Shown here piece after piece: positions 50,920-59,849 of a DNA stretch of 64,000 nucleotides (positions are counted from its first letter, which is position 1; the number at the start of each line of letters is the position of its first letter). The position numbers and the translations under genes were made by a program. This stretch comes from JACKAL01 sp964400355 (lineage in GTDB: Bacteria > Bdellovibrionota > Bdellovibrionia > Bdellovibrionales > JAGQZY01). The stretch covers positions 62,001-126,000 of the forward strand of contig CAYNTO010000003.1 in the NCBI GenBank assembly GCA_964400355.1, written 5' to 3'. The notes under the pieces were generated by a model. The model was given only the letters and a program-made list of their open reading frames with translations. It ran no database searches and was not told where the DNA came from.

Positions 50920-52137
50920 CTAACGGATGTAGAAGTTGTTGGTGTAGATCCAGGGTATCCAGCGCAACTCTCCCGGAATTGGAAGTTGTACGCGAACGCG
51001 CACTTGTACACGGTAGACACCAGGCTCAGTGATGTTTATCTCTGCTTTGGAGTCACGAGTCTTTTGAAGTTCCAAGCCGTCTTTATATATTCGAATTTCA
51101 ACAGCTTTGGTATTGAGAGCGGGGACATCGACAATCAAGGTGGGTTGAGAGACGAGAGGTACACTGTCCCCCATCAAATAGTCGCGATCCTTGGTCTTAA
51201 TGTAGGCGGCGAAGCCTCTCGGATTCGCAACAGCATCAAGCGCAAAATAAAAATTTCCTGCCGTAAACGCATTGTGAATTTTTTCTGCATCCAATGCGTA
51301 TACCCCAGTCAGTTCTGACTTCATTAACAGATGGTTGCTGCCAAAGCGGAAGGAATCCTCGTAGCGAGGAAATGGGATTTTGAGCGAGCCTACGTTGAAC
51401 AACTGACCGGTAGCGTGGCTCCCCAGAAGGCCCAGGGTCTTTTGCTTTTGATTGAGCGTATCCCACAATTGCAATTCACGCTGAGGCTCCTGGACCAGTC
51501 TCAGTAGGGCAATTTTGGGGTTGAACAAATACAGTAGGCAGCTCCACGCAAATGATACTTTGCTAGAAATCCACTTCTGTTGCCACATATGACGGAGGTT
51601 CATCACCTCAATACCCTGGAGCCCTGATGGGTAACCATCACTGGTCCACTCATTTCCTTTTTTAAAGGGGTGGGCCAGGACAGTGAGAGTGGCAGCGGTT
51701 TCTCCGGGAACCTTGTTCAATAAATCGCTCAGCACAGCATGAGACGCACCAATGGAATCCACGTGGGATAAGTTTTGCAAACTGTAAACGAGAAAATGCG
51801 AATCTAGGTAGCTGAGCTTTTTCGCGGTGAATACGGCCACATCGTCGTTGTAACTAAAGTTTGAATGAGTGGAATCAAAATCATTGTAGTCCGTAATGTA
51901 AACAAAATCCATTCCCGCGCTATCGGCATCAATGAGCATCTCAGCGGGAGTTGATCCGCCCTGAGAATAAGACGTCATAACGTGGGTAGTACCGCGGTAG
52001 TCATAAAATTTTTTATGTGGATTTGAAATGGCATCGGCATTGAGTTGCAAATCATAGCGGCTTAAGAAAATGCCGAATATTAAAAAGCCTATGATCAGTA
52101 GACCAAAAGCAAGTGTTAGAAAGCGAGCTATACGCAT
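50920..52137 (-). CDS. Membrane-anchored PHP-domain metallophosphoesterase-like protein
   Basis: A 405-aa protein with an N-terminal membrane anchor (residues about 8-28). The YRGTTHVMTSYSQGGS segment takes the place of the usual PHP metal motif HVHTxxSDG, with only some ligands kept, and FVYITDYNDFDST and TVLAHPF follow the PHP pattern. The C-terminal third (from about residue 330) resembles an Ig-like beta-sandwich. The active site appears altered, so activity is uncertain. It is the last gene of the ndk-pilF-rodZ run on this strand, 15 bases after rodZ. Confidence 0.7.
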   Translation of the reverse strand: MRIARFLTLAFGLLIIGFLIFGIFLSRYDLQLNADAISNPHKKFYDYRGTTHVMTSYSQGGSTPAEMLIDADSAGMDFVYITDYNDFDSTHSNFSYNDDVAVFTAKKLSYLDSHFLVYSLQNLSHVDSIGASHAVLSDLLNKVPGETAATLTVLAHPFKKGNEWTSDGYPSGLQGIEVMNLRHMWQQKWISSKVSFAWSCLLYLFNPKIALLRLVQEPQRELQLWDTLNQKQKTLGLLGSHATGQLFNVGSLKIPFPRYEDSFRFGSNHLLMKSELTGVYALDAEKIHNAFTAGNFYFALDAVANPRGFAAYIKTKDRDYLMGDSVPLVSQPTLIVDVPALNTKAVEIRIYKDGLELQKTRDSKAEINITEPGVYRVQVRVRVQLPIPGELRWIPWIYTNNFYIR

Positions 52138-52152
52138 AAAACTGAACGGACG

Positions 52153-53037
52153 CTAATCAAAGTTCATTGTCTTTGGCTGACCAAGTTCTCCGGGAACGCC
52201 GATTTCCTTTTCGTGAGTGGTAATACCAACGCCGCCTGCATTATTAATCTGTAATTTTAATTTGTCGGCGTAATAGAATATATGTTTACCGTTGTTTTTT
52301 AGCTTAACGCTTTCCTTTTTTCCGGTACTCCAACTGGCCTCGATCTCAACACTTTCGAATGCCTCGATCGTCACCATTTTTGGCTTTGCGGGAGGGGCGG
52401 CGGCCTGAGGTTTTTCTTCGACAGCTTTGTCTTTGGCCTTTTCCGTTACAGGCGTTGTGGTTGGTGCTGCGGGTTGGGGTAAGGATAAGCTTTCTTCTTT
52501 GACTAGCTCTTCCGATGCTGTGGAACTCGAGGGCGAGCTGGCGGCAACTGCGGCGGCAGTGGCATCTTTATCCTCGGTCAGGTCCGAAGTGGCCACATCG
52601 GTGCGCGCCTCCTGTGAGTACGAAATCAGTTTCATACTAAAAAAGTAAATGGCGGTAACTAACGCAAAAATCACTAACACGCCACCGGCGGTCAAAAATT
52701 TGGAAGAGGTGCGGAACCACAGCACATTGGTTTTGTTGCGAATCTCGTTGTCATCAAGCTTGGCCACAGGTGCGGCAGTATTCTTGGGTTGCGCTCCGGT
52801 TATTCCCGAATGCTCCTGTTCAAACATCTTAACAATAGAAACAGGGTCGAGGCCTAAAGCTTGAGCATACTGTTTTAAAAATCCTTTTACAAAAATGACA
52901 CTGCGAAAATCACCCAGCTCGCCATCTTCGAGAGACCGGAGAATATGCAATTGGATCTTCGTTTGCGAAGATATTTCCTCAAGCGATAAGTGCTTTTCGG
53001 CCCGTGTTTTTTTTAAGAGTTCGCTAGTTTCGTTCAT
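52153..53037 (-). CDS. rodZ: RodZ-type cytoskeletal transmembrane protein
   Basis: A 294-aa protein. The N-terminal helix-turn-helix (LKKTRAEKHLSLEEISSQTK then VFVKGFLKQYAQALGLD, residues 8-70) is the MreB-binding HTH of RodZ. A membrane helix follows near residues 115-135, then a long Ala/Pro/Lys-rich linker (about 150-215), and then a C-terminal DUF4115-type beta domain (VTIEAFESVEIEASW). RodZ couples MreB to cell-wall synthesis. The order ndk-pilF-rodZ matches that of gammaproteobacteria and supports the call. It starts two bases after the PilF-like stop. Confidence 0.88.
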   Translation of the reverse strand: MNETSELLKKTRAEKHLSLEEISSQTKIQLHILRSLEDGELGDFRSVIFVKGFLKQYAQALGLDPVSIVKMFEQEHSGITGAQPKNTAAPVAKLDDNEIRNKTNVLWFRTSSKFLTAGGVLVIFALVTAIYFFSMKLISYSQEARTDVATSDLTEDKDATAAAVAASSPSSSTASEELVKEESLSLPQPAAPTTTPVTEKAKDKAVEEKPQAAAPPAKPKMVTIEAFESVEIEASWSTGKKESVKLKNNGKHIFYYADKLKLQINNAGGVGITTHEKEIGVPGELGQPKTMNFD

Positions 53038-53039
53038 AA

Positions 53040-53813
53040 TTACAATTTATTAAGTTTCATGAGTTCAAGCATCTCGCGACTTTTCTTCTCATAGTCACCT
53101 TGATTATAGAGTAATATAGTCTCGTTCATCAAAGCAATGCCTTTGGTTCTTTGACCCGCCTTAAAATAGGCTATAGCGGCGTAATAATGGGCCTCGTCAA
53201 AGTTGATTTTCTGGCACATAGGCATAGCCAAATCAAATAACGGCAGGGCTCGCTTGTAATCTTTAATTTCAAAGTAGGAGCGAGCATAAAGTGTCATGGC
53301 AAAACACGAATTTTTGTTTTCGCGCAGCGATTTTTCTAAATAGGGGAGGCCATCGCGGTACCGCTGCTGTTTAAAGTAACTGTATCCGAGGTTCATATTT
53401 GCAGCCGAGATATTTTTGTAGGTGAGATCAGCAAATACAATTTGCAGTTCTTTCCGCGCTTTTTCCTCTTCGCCCTGTTCGATGAGAGTGCGTGCGAGAT
53501 TGTTGCGAGCCTCTGTATAGTCGCTGTCGATGGATAAGGCGCTATGAAAGTGCTTGTTGGCGATGGCGAATTTTTTGAACAACAGGTAGCAAATGCCCAG
53601 GTAGTTTTGGATTTCTTTGTTATTGGGATCCAGTTTTTCTGCTTTTAGAAAGGCGCCAAGCGCATCTTGTTTTACCCCGGCGGAGAGGTGTTTAACTCCC
53701 AGATCCATATACAATAGCGCTGTTTTTGGATCTTGATGGGCAGTCTGGCATGCGGAGAGCCCAAAAACCAAAGTTAGGGAAACTAAGACGGAGAAAACAA
53801 GGTGTCTATACAT
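53040..53813 (-). CDS. pilF: TPR lipoprotein, PilF/PilW-like
   Basis: A 257-aa outer-membrane lipoprotein. The signal peptide ends LSAC, lipidated at Cys22. At least four tetratricopeptide repeats follow (for example LGVKHLSAGVKQDALGAFLK, NYLGICYLLFKKFAIANKHF, NLGYSYFKQQRYRDGLPYLE). PilF is the pilotin that localises the PilQ secretin. The ndk-pilF-rodZ order supports this, though no type IV pilus genes are in the window. Located two bases before rodZ. Confidence 0.8.
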   Translation of the reverse strand: MYRHLVFSVLVSLTLVFGLSACQTAHQDPKTALLYMDLGVKHLSAGVKQDALGAFLKAEKLDPNNKEIQNYLGICYLLFKKFAIANKHFHSALSIDSDYTEARNNLARTLIEQGEEEKARKELQIVFADLTYKNISAANMNLGYSYFKQQRYRDGLPYLEKSLRENKNSCFAMTLYARSYFEIKDYKRALPLFDLAMPMCQKINFDEAHYYAAIAYFKAGQRTKGIALMNETILLYNQGDYEKKSREMLELMKLNKL

Positions 53814-53888
53814 ACCAATAGTATATCGGGCATTTTAGATACGATGAAGCTGTGCTGCGCTAAAATTCCTACAGCTCAGGAGTGGAGC

Positions 53889-53913
53889 AAAAAAAGGAGA
53901 CCGCAAGGTCTCC
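53889..53913 (-). terminator. Intrinsic terminator of ndk, followed by two more hairpins
   Basis: On the minus strand GGAGACC and GGTCTCC (53896-53913) pair around a GCAA loop and run into a T-tract (53889-53895). Two further hairpins lie between it and ndk: CAGTC/GACTG (53915-53930) and GGCTGG/CCAGCC (53934-53953). Confidence 0.85.
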
Positions 53914-53964
53914 CCAGTCACGTTCGACTGCCGGGCTGGAAGGGTTCCCAGCCGGCGATGCAAA

Positions 53965-54390
53965 CTATTTATTTACGAACTCTGTCTCTTTAAAGAACAG
54001 GTTCAGTTCGCGCATAGCACTTTGGGGGCTGTCTGATCCATGGACGGCATTCTCGCCCACATTGTCTCCGTAGAGCGCGCGAATCGTGCCAGCATCGGCC
54101 TTTTTGGGATCTGTCGCACCCATAATTTCGCGATTTTTGGCAACGGCGTTTTCACCAGACAAAGCCATGAGTAACACTGGACCGGAAGTCATGAATGTAA
54201 CGAGTTCACCGAAAAATGGACGCTCTTTGTGTTCTGCGTAGAATTCTTCGCACTGTGCTTTTTCGATGCGAGCCAATTTTGCAGCCGCAACTTTTAAGCC
54301 GTTTTTTTCGAAGAGCGCGATGATCGGCCCTATAGCGTTCTTTTTAACGGCGTTTGGCTTAATGATACTAAATGTAAGTTCTGTTCCCAT
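53965..54390 (-). CDS. ndk: Nucleoside diphosphate kinase
   Basis: A 141-aa enzyme that moves phosphate between NTP/NDP pairs through a phosphohistidine. The catalytic His is in NAVHGSDS, with the entire NDK pattern SIIKPNAVKKN, KERPFFGELV and GATDPKKADAGTIR. ATG 54390 has AGGAGA upstream. The longer frame to 54414 is not needed. It follows sucD and is followed by pilF and rodZ. Confidence 0.97.
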   Translation of the reverse strand: MGTELTFSIIKPNAVKKNAIGPIIALFEKNGLKVAAAKLARIEKAQCEEFYAEHKERPFFGELVTFMTSGPVLLMALSGENAVAKNREIMGATDPKKADAGTIRALYGDNVGENAVHGSDSPQSAMRELNLFFKETEFVNK

Positions 54391-54441
54391 GTTATCTCCT
54401 TTTAAGTTTTTCAATTTATAAAATTCAATCTTCTCTTTGTG

Positions 54442-54465
54442 GAAAGCTAGCGCAGGCTAGCTTTC
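54442..54465. other. Perfect 10-bp hairpin spanning the sucD stop codon
   Basis: GAAAGCTAGC (54442-54451) and GCTAGCTTTC (54456-54465) flank GCAG. The sucD TAG is within it. There is no T-tract on the minus strand, so it may stabilise or process the sucCD-ndk transcript rather than terminate it. Confidence 0.5.
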
Positions 54466-55316
54466 AGGGTCGTTCCCAGGTCTGCTGGACTGCGAGAAAC
54501 ACTGCAACCGGCGGCCGCAAGGGCTTCGAATTTTCCTTCAGCAGTATCATTGCCACCCGTGACGATCGCACCGGCGTGGCCCATACGTTTGCCTTTAGGT
54601 GCAGTGGCGCCGGCAATAAAAACTGTGACGGGCTTTTTGAATTCACGCTTGATGTACTCCGCCGCATCGAGTTCCGCGCCGCCGCCGATTTCACCGATCA
54701 TGATCACTGCGTCCGTATCTTTGTCTTTATTAAAGAGTTCCAACACGTCAACGAAGTTTGTGCCATTGACAGGGTCGCCACCAATGCCCACGCAGGTGCT
54801 CTGCCCCAAACCGACAGCAGTGAGTTGATGAACCGCTTCGTACGTCAGAGTGCCCGAACGCGACAGAACACCAATGCGTCCCGCTTTATGAATGTGACCC
54901 GGCATAATGCCGATTTTGCACTGGTCGGGGGTAATCACGCCAGGGCAGTTGGGTCCTACGAGACGCGATTTTTTGCCCTTCATGAACTGGCGCACTTTCA
55001 CCATGTCGTTGATGGGAATGCCTTCTGTAATACAAACAATCAACGCGATCTCAGCAGCAACCGCTTCCATAATAGCATCGGCTGCGAACGGAGGTGGAAC
55101 GTAGATTACCGATGCGTTGGCGCCGGTGCGCTCCTTGGCCTCGCCAACGGTATCAAAAATAGGAAGGTCTAAGTGCTTCGTGCCGCCTTTTCCAGGAGTC
55201 ACGCCACCGACCATTTTAGTACCGTACTTAATAGCTTGTTCGGTGTGGAATGTACCTTGGGCGCCAGTGATGCCCTGGCAAATCACTTTGGTGTTGGAAT
55301 CGATCATAATAGCCAT
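54447..55316 (-). CDS. sucD: Succinyl-CoA synthetase alpha subunit
   Basis: A 289-aa TCA-cycle subunit that binds CoA and is phosphorylated on His in GHAGAIV. The start DSNTKVICQGITGAQGTFHTEQA, GVTPGKGG and GPNCPG motifs are standard. The start overlaps the sucC stop as TAATG, so the two subunits are made together. Confidence 0.97.
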   Translation of the reverse strand: MAIMIDSNTKVICQGITGAQGTFHTEQAIKYGTKMVGGVTPGKGGTKHLDLPIFDTVGEAKERTGANASVIYVPPPFAADAIMEAVAAEIALIVCITEGIPINDMVKVRQFMKGKKSRLVGPNCPGVITPDQCKIGIMPGHIHKAGRIGVLSRSGTLTYEAVHQLTAVGLGQSTCVGIGGDPVNGTNFVDVLELFNKDKDTDAVIMIGEIGGGAELDAAEYIKREFKKPVTVFIAGATAPKGKRMGHAGAIVTGGNDTAEGKFEALAAAGCSVSRSPADLGTTLKASLR

Positions 55317-56485
55317 TATTTACCTGCCTTTACTGCTGCAGTGATTTTTTTAGCAGCGTCCGCGAGGTCGTCTGCCGGAGTGATGTTGAGACCGCTATTT
55401 GCAAGTATCTTTTTACCCAGGTCCACATTTGTACCTTCGAGGCGCACCACGAGGGGAACTTTTAGGCCGACTTCTTTAGAAGCCGCAATCACGCCTTCGG
55501 CAATGATGTCGCACTTCATGATTCCGCCAAAGATATTCACGAGAATGCCCTTAACGTTCGGATCCTTAAGTATGATCTTAAACGCCGCCGTCACTTTTTC
55601 TTTATTCGCACCACCGCCAACATCGAGGAAATTGGCAGGAGCACCGCCATGGAGCTTAATAATATCCATGGTCGCCATTGCAAGGCCAGCGCCGTTCACC
55701 AAACAGCCGATGTTGCCATCGAGCTTAATAAAGGCAAGATCGTATTTGCCGGCTTCGGTTTCAGAAGGTTCTTCTTCGGTGACATCACGCAGTTCGGCGA
55801 GAGAGGGGTGGCGAAAAATGGCGTTGTCATCGAAGCTCACTTTTGCATCGAGTGCAAGGACGTTGCCGTCTTCTGTTGTTACGAGGGGATTGATTTCGAT
55901 CATGGCGCAGTCGTTAGCCATATAAGTCTTGTAGAGACCAACAAATAAAGCAGCCGCTTTGATCGCCGTTTTACCTTCCATGCCGAGTGCAAACGCCAAG
56001 TCGCGCGCTTGGAAATCTTGAAGACCCACAGTCGGATCCACATTGACGTGGAAGATCTTCTCTGGGGTTTTTTCCGCGACTTCTTCGATGTCCATGCCGC
56101 CTTCTGGGCTAGCCATAATGCCGACTCTGCCTTTATCGCGATCGAGGAAAAGGGCAGCGTAGTATTCTTTTTTAATCGCGCAACCTTGCTCAATATAAAC
56201 TTTGTGAACTTTTTTGCCCTCAGGTCCAGTTTGCGGAGTGACGAGCGTCATGCCGAGGATCTTGGAGGATAGCGATTCCACCTCTTCAAGGCTCTTTGCG
56301 ACTTTCACACCGCCGCCTTTGCCGCGTCCGCCAGCATGGATTTGAGCCTTTACAACCCAAACACTGCCACCCATTTCTTTTGCGGCGGCAACAGCTTCAT
56401 TGGGAGTGTGGGCAAGCTTGCCCTTAAGGACCGGCACCCCGGTCTGTCTAAAAATTTCTTTTGCTTGATACTCATGAATATTCAT
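55316..56485 (-). CDS. sucC: Succinyl-CoA synthetase beta subunit
   Basis: A 389-aa subunit with an ATP-grasp domain that binds the nucleotide. The opening MNIHEYQAKEIF, VKAQIHAGGRGKGGGVK, the GNIGCLVNGAGLAMATMD and GGIMKCDIIAEG motifs are intact. Forms the substrate-level phosphorylation step with SucD. Follows mdh by 21 bases. Confidence 0.97.
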   Translation of the reverse strand: MNIHEYQAKEIFRQTGVPVLKGKLAHTPNEAVAAAKEMGGSVWVVKAQIHAGGRGKGGGVKVAKSLEEVESLSSKILGMTLVTPQTGPEGKKVHKVYIEQGCAIKKEYYAALFLDRDKGRVGIMASPEGGMDIEEVAEKTPEKIFHVNVDPTVGLQDFQARDLAFALGMEGKTAIKAAALFVGLYKTYMANDCAMIEINPLVTTEDGNVLALDAKVSFDDNAIFRHPSLAELRDVTEEEPSETEAGKYDLAFIKLDGNIGCLVNGAGLAMATMDIIKLHGGAPANFLDVGGGANKEKVTAAFKIILKDPNVKGILVNIFGGIMKCDIIAEGVIAASKEVGLKVPLVVRLEGTNVDLGKKILANSGLNITPADDLADAAKKITAAVKAGK

Positions 56486-56506
56486 TCGTTTTTACTCCAG
56501 TAGTGT

Positions 56507-57451
56507 TTAGTAATCCAGCTTGTTCACAGCTTCCACGAGGTCCACCACGGCTTTGCGGGAAACTTCGAGACCTGCTTTTTCTGTGTCATTGAGTTTGAGT
56601 TCGATCACGCGCTCAAGGCCATTGCCACCAAGCACACACGGTACACCAATAAACAGATCGTTGATGCCATACTCTCCGCTCAGCGAGGCTGCGCACGGGA
56701 GAATACGATGTTGATCCTTTAAGATCGCCTCTGCCATCTGTACCGCACTGGCGGATGGAGCATAATAGGCGGAACCGGTCTTGAGGAGTTCAACGATCTC
56801 GGCTCCACCTTTGCGAGTTCTTTCCACCAGGGCATCGATCTTCTCTTTGGGTAAATACTCAGTGAGTGGCACGCCGCCGATGGAGCAATGTCTTGGCATT
56901 GGCACCATGGTGTCGCCGTGGCCACCTAAAACGAACGCCTGGATGTCTTTTACACTGATACCGGTGGCCTCAGCGATGAACGAGCGGAAACGAGCGCCAT
57001 CGAGAACGCCGGCCATTCCAAGCACACGATTTTTAGGAAAGCCTAAAACTTTTTGCGCAACGTAAGCCATTGCATCGAGAGGGTTGCTCACCACGATCAC
57101 AACGGAGTTGGGTGCGTATTTTTTTACACCTTCGCACGCTGTTTTCATAATTTTCGCATTGGTTGCCAAAAGATCGTCGCGGCTCATGCCCGGTTTACGA
57201 GGAATTCCAGCAGTAATGATCACAACATCTGAATCAGCGATATCTTTGTAATCGGCGGTGCCGGTAACGCGCGAATCGAAACCCTCAACAGGAGACGCCT
57301 CAAACAGATCGAGCGCTTTCCCTTTTGCAGCGCCATCGTTGATATCTAGAAGAACAACATCAGCCAGTTCTTTGGCCGCGGCCCAGTGGGCACACGTGGA
57401 TCCAACGAATCCAGCACCAATGACAGCTAGTTTTTTGCGCGTATGTTTCAT
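56507..57451 (-). CDS. mdh: Malate dehydrogenase
   Basis: A 314-aa NAD-dependent enzyme of the lactate-dehydrogenase-like group. The Rossmann motif GAGFVGS is at residues 12-18, the substrate Arg region lies in GIPRKPGMSRDDLL, and the catalytic His in GGHGDTMVPM. The Arg-rich pocket sequence PRKPG favours malate over lactate. It is first in mdh-sucC-sucD-ndk. The 288-bp gap to icd (57452-57739) holds no gene, only the divergent promoters and a stem-loop. Confidence 0.96.
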   Translation of the reverse strand: MKHTRKKLAVIGAGFVGSTCAHWAAAKELADVVLLDINDGAAKGKALDLFEASPVEGFDSRVTGTADYKDIADSDVVIITAGIPRKPGMSRDDLLATNAKIMKTACEGVKKYAPNSVVIVVSNPLDAMAYVAQKVLGFPKNRVLGMAGVLDGARFRSFIAEATGISVKDIQAFVLGGHGDTMVPMPRHCSIGGVPLTEYLPKEKIDALVERTRKGGAEIVELLKTGSAYYAPSASAVQMAEAILKDQHRILPCAASLSGEYGINDLFIGVPCVLGGNGLERVIELKLNDTEKAGLEVSRKAVVDLVEAVNKLDY

Positions 57452-57693
57452 AAAGACTCCTCCTCAAGAGTATAATGTGCGAGCGTCGAGCCCGGGTCGG
57501 GGCGCGGCTCCGTTAAACTGTAAGAACAGAAAAAATGCAAATTTAGAACAGTTAGTCTTCTCATAATTTCATTCGCAAAACACTCATTTTTGAAAGTTTC
57601 TGTAGGTAAATATTAACGCCCCGCTCAAGGTCATAGACCCATCGACAACGCCAACCATTTCTGAATATATTGTCCCATTATCTAATCGCTCAT

Positions 57694-57715
57694 TTCCACG
57701 ACTTCGGCTGTGGAA
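57694..57715 (+). other. UUCG-type stem-loop in the icd leader
   Basis: TTCCAC (57694-57699) and GTGGAA (57710-57715) pair. The top of the stem is closed by C-TTCG-G. It lies 13 bases before the AGGAAGGA ribosome binding site and could tune icd mRNA stability or translation. The middle of the stem has a mismatch. Confidence 0.4.
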
Positions 57716-57739
57716 GTGGCTTTGCGCAGGAAGGAATTC

Positions 57740-58963
57740 ATGACAAAAATCAAAGTGGCAAATCCGGTTGTGGAGCTCGATGGTGACGAAATGACTCGTA
57801 TCATTTGGCAGTTTATTCGCGAAAAACTCATCACACCGTATCTTGATGTGGATATTAAGTACTTTGATCTTGGTATGGAGAGCCGCGATAAAACCGACGA
57901 CAAAATCACGGTAGAGGCCGCCGAAGCGATTAAAAAATACAATGTGGGCATTAAATGCGCGACCATCACTCCCGATGAAGCCCGCGTGAGTGAGTTCAAG
58001 CTCAAACAGATGTGGAAGTCGCCCAATGGCACGATTCGTAACATTCTCGACGGCACCGTGTTTCGCGAGCCGATCATTATTAAAAACATTCCACGCTTGG
58101 TGCCTCACTGGAGCCAACCGATTTGCATTGGGCGTCACGCATTTGGTGATCAGTACCGTGCCACGGATTTCGTCACCAAAGGCAAAGGCAAACTGACCAT
58201 TACTTTTGAGGGTGAAAATGGTGAAAAAATATCCCATGAGGTCTACAACTTTAAGGGCGATGGCGTGGCGCTTGCCATGTACAACACCGACGAATCCATT
58301 CGCGGATTTGCTGAATCGTGCTTTAACGTGGCATTGCAAAAAAAATGGCCGCTGTATCTTTCCACCAAAAATACGATTCTAAAAAAATACGACGGTCGCT
58401 TTAAAGATATTTTCCAAGACGTATACGACACAAAGTTTGCCGGGAAGTTCAAAGAATTGGGTCTCAGCTATGAACATCGTTTGATCGACGACATGGTCGC
58501 AGCTGCTATCAAATGGAACGGTGGTTTTGTTTGGGCCTGTAAGAACTACGATGGCGACGTGCAGTCCGACATCGTCGCGCAAGGTTTTGGTTCGTTGGGA
58601 TTAATGACCTCTGTGTTGGTGACTCCGGACGGAAAAACGATGGAAGCGGAGGCCGCTCACGGAACGGTGACTCGCCACTATCGCATGCACCAACAAGGGA
58701 AACCCACGTCGACCAATCCTATTGCGTCCATCTTTGCGTGGACTCGTGGCCTCGAGCATCGTGGAAATCTCGATGGCAACAAAGACCTCATTCGCTTTTG
58801 CCACACTCTCGAGCGCGTATGTATCGAAACTGTCGAATCGGGAAAAATGACCAAGGACTTAGCGGCCTGTATCCACGGTGACAAAGTAACGCCCGATAAA
58901 TACATGAACACGGTCCCGTTTTTAGAGGCCATCGACGATAACCTGAGAAAAGCATTGAATTGA
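57740..58963 (+). CDS. icd: NADP-dependent isocitrate dehydrogenase (homodimeric, type II)
   Basis: A 407-aa TCA-cycle enzyme. The opening VVELDGDEMTRIIWQFIREKLI and the segment SPNGTIRNILDGTVFREP are of the eukaryote-like type II form. Later KWPLYLSTKNTILKKYDGR, SLGLMTSVLVTPDGKTMEAEAAHGTV and NPIASIFAWTRGLEHR are family hallmarks. The AGGAAGGA ribosome binding site supports ATG 57740 over the longer frame from 57710. Divergent from mdh-sucCD, so a whole TCA block is grouped here. Confidence 0.96.
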   Translation: MTKIKVANPVVELDGDEMTRIIWQFIREKLITPYLDVDIKYFDLGMESRDKTDDKITVEAAEAIKKYNVGIKCATITPDEARVSEFKLKQMWKSPNGTIRNILDGTVFREPIIIKNIPRLVPHWSQPICIGRHAFGDQYRATDFVTKGKGKLTITFEGENGEKISHEVYNFKGDGVALAMYNTDESIRGFAESCFNVALQKKWPLYLSTKNTILKKYDGRFKDIFQDVYDTKFAGKFKELGLSYEHRLIDDMVAAAIKWNGGFVWACKNYDGDVQSDIVAQGFGSLGLMTSVLVTPDGKTMEAEAAHGTVTRHYRMHQQGKPTSTNPIASIFAWTRGLEHRGNLDGNKDLIRFCHTLERVCIETVESGKMTKDLAACIHGDKVTPDKYMNTVPFLEAIDDNLRKALN

Positions 58964-58977
58964 TCTTAACCGTTTGG

Positions 58978-58998
58978 GCTGCTGATAGATTCAGCAGC
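58978..58998 (+). terminator. Hairpin after icd, weak terminator
   Basis: GCTGCTGA (58978-58985) pairs perfectly with TCAGCAGC (58991-58998), 15 bases after the stop. The following sequence has only a short T-run, so termination strength is uncertain. Confidence 0.5.
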
Positions 58999-59050
58999 TG
59001 CGCATTTTCACATATATATAGACAAGGATAATGTCTATGGAGGCCGTTCT

Positions 59051-59812
59051 GTGCGTTCGTATTCAAATATAAAGTTGGTGGGCATCTTGGCCGTGATGCT
59101 TGTTTGCTCGCAGTGTGCCCTGTTGCCGTACAGTCCTCACACGCAAATGTCTAAAGAGGTAAACACGCACCTCTACAAAAAATCACTTCAGGAACTGAAG
59201 ATGGATCTGGTTGCCGCTATGCCGGTGCTCTACTCCCCGAAAACTCCAGTCATTACGATTTACGAACAAGGATCGGGTCTTCGCGTCTTCTCGAACCCGA
59301 CAACCTTGGATGTGTGGCAAAAGGGCATTACCCATAACGGGAAATTTTACTACACGGCCGCAAAACCTGTATCGTTGGAAAAACTCAAAGAGGTTGAGAA
59401 TTCGGAGAGTTGGAGATCACAAGTGGAAAGCACGTTCGTAAATGGCCCATTCCATATCATTGAAGACACTCCCGAGAATTTTATTATCATCAAGGGCAAC
59501 GAAGTTTTCAGCGGAAAGGCCGTGGACGGCGGAAGCCAATTGCATGTTTTTTCGATGACGAAATTTCAAAGAGGACCCATTGAGCAGGGTGTACAGTTGG
59601 ATCCTGTGGAGAACACTCAGGTGAAGTGGTGGAACCTTGTCGAGGTGAGACAAGATCCCATCATCTTTGAAAAGTCTTATAAAGACTTTGCGAAGCCCTT
59701 CCCCGCACGCGCCTTGGCAGCTCTGTATTTATTAGACCCTGAGTATGCAAAGAGCCGCGCGAAGCATTTGCACGACGAACATGTTAAAGCCGTTCAGGCA
59801 TCGGGTTTTTAA
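59051..59812 (+). CDS. Lipoprotein-like protein of unknown function with S-Q-C motif
   Basis: A 253-aa exported protein starting with GTG (GGAGG at 59039-59043). The signal segment ends CSQC (two cysteines, about residues 19 and 22). The S-Q at -2/-1 is atypical for lipidation, in the manner of the NCG motif at 31574. The rest is soluble with mixed alpha/beta character and a Lys/His-rich C-terminus. I do not recognise it. Confidence 0.68.
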   Translation: MRSYSNIKLVGILAVMLVCSQCALLPYSPHTQMSKEVNTHLYKKSLQELKMDLVAAMPVLYSPKTPVITIYEQGSGLRVFSNPTTLDVWQKGITHNGKFYYTAAKPVSLEKLKEVENSESWRSQVESTFVNGPFHIIEDTPENFIIIKGNEVFSGKAVDGGSQLHVFSMTKFQRGPIEQGVQLDPVENTQVKWWNLVEVRQDPIIFEKSYKDFAKPFPARALAALYLLDPEYAKSRAKHLHDEHVKAVQASGF

Positions 59813-59849
59813 GGGCTCCCTACGACACCTGCTTAATTCGAACACTCGC

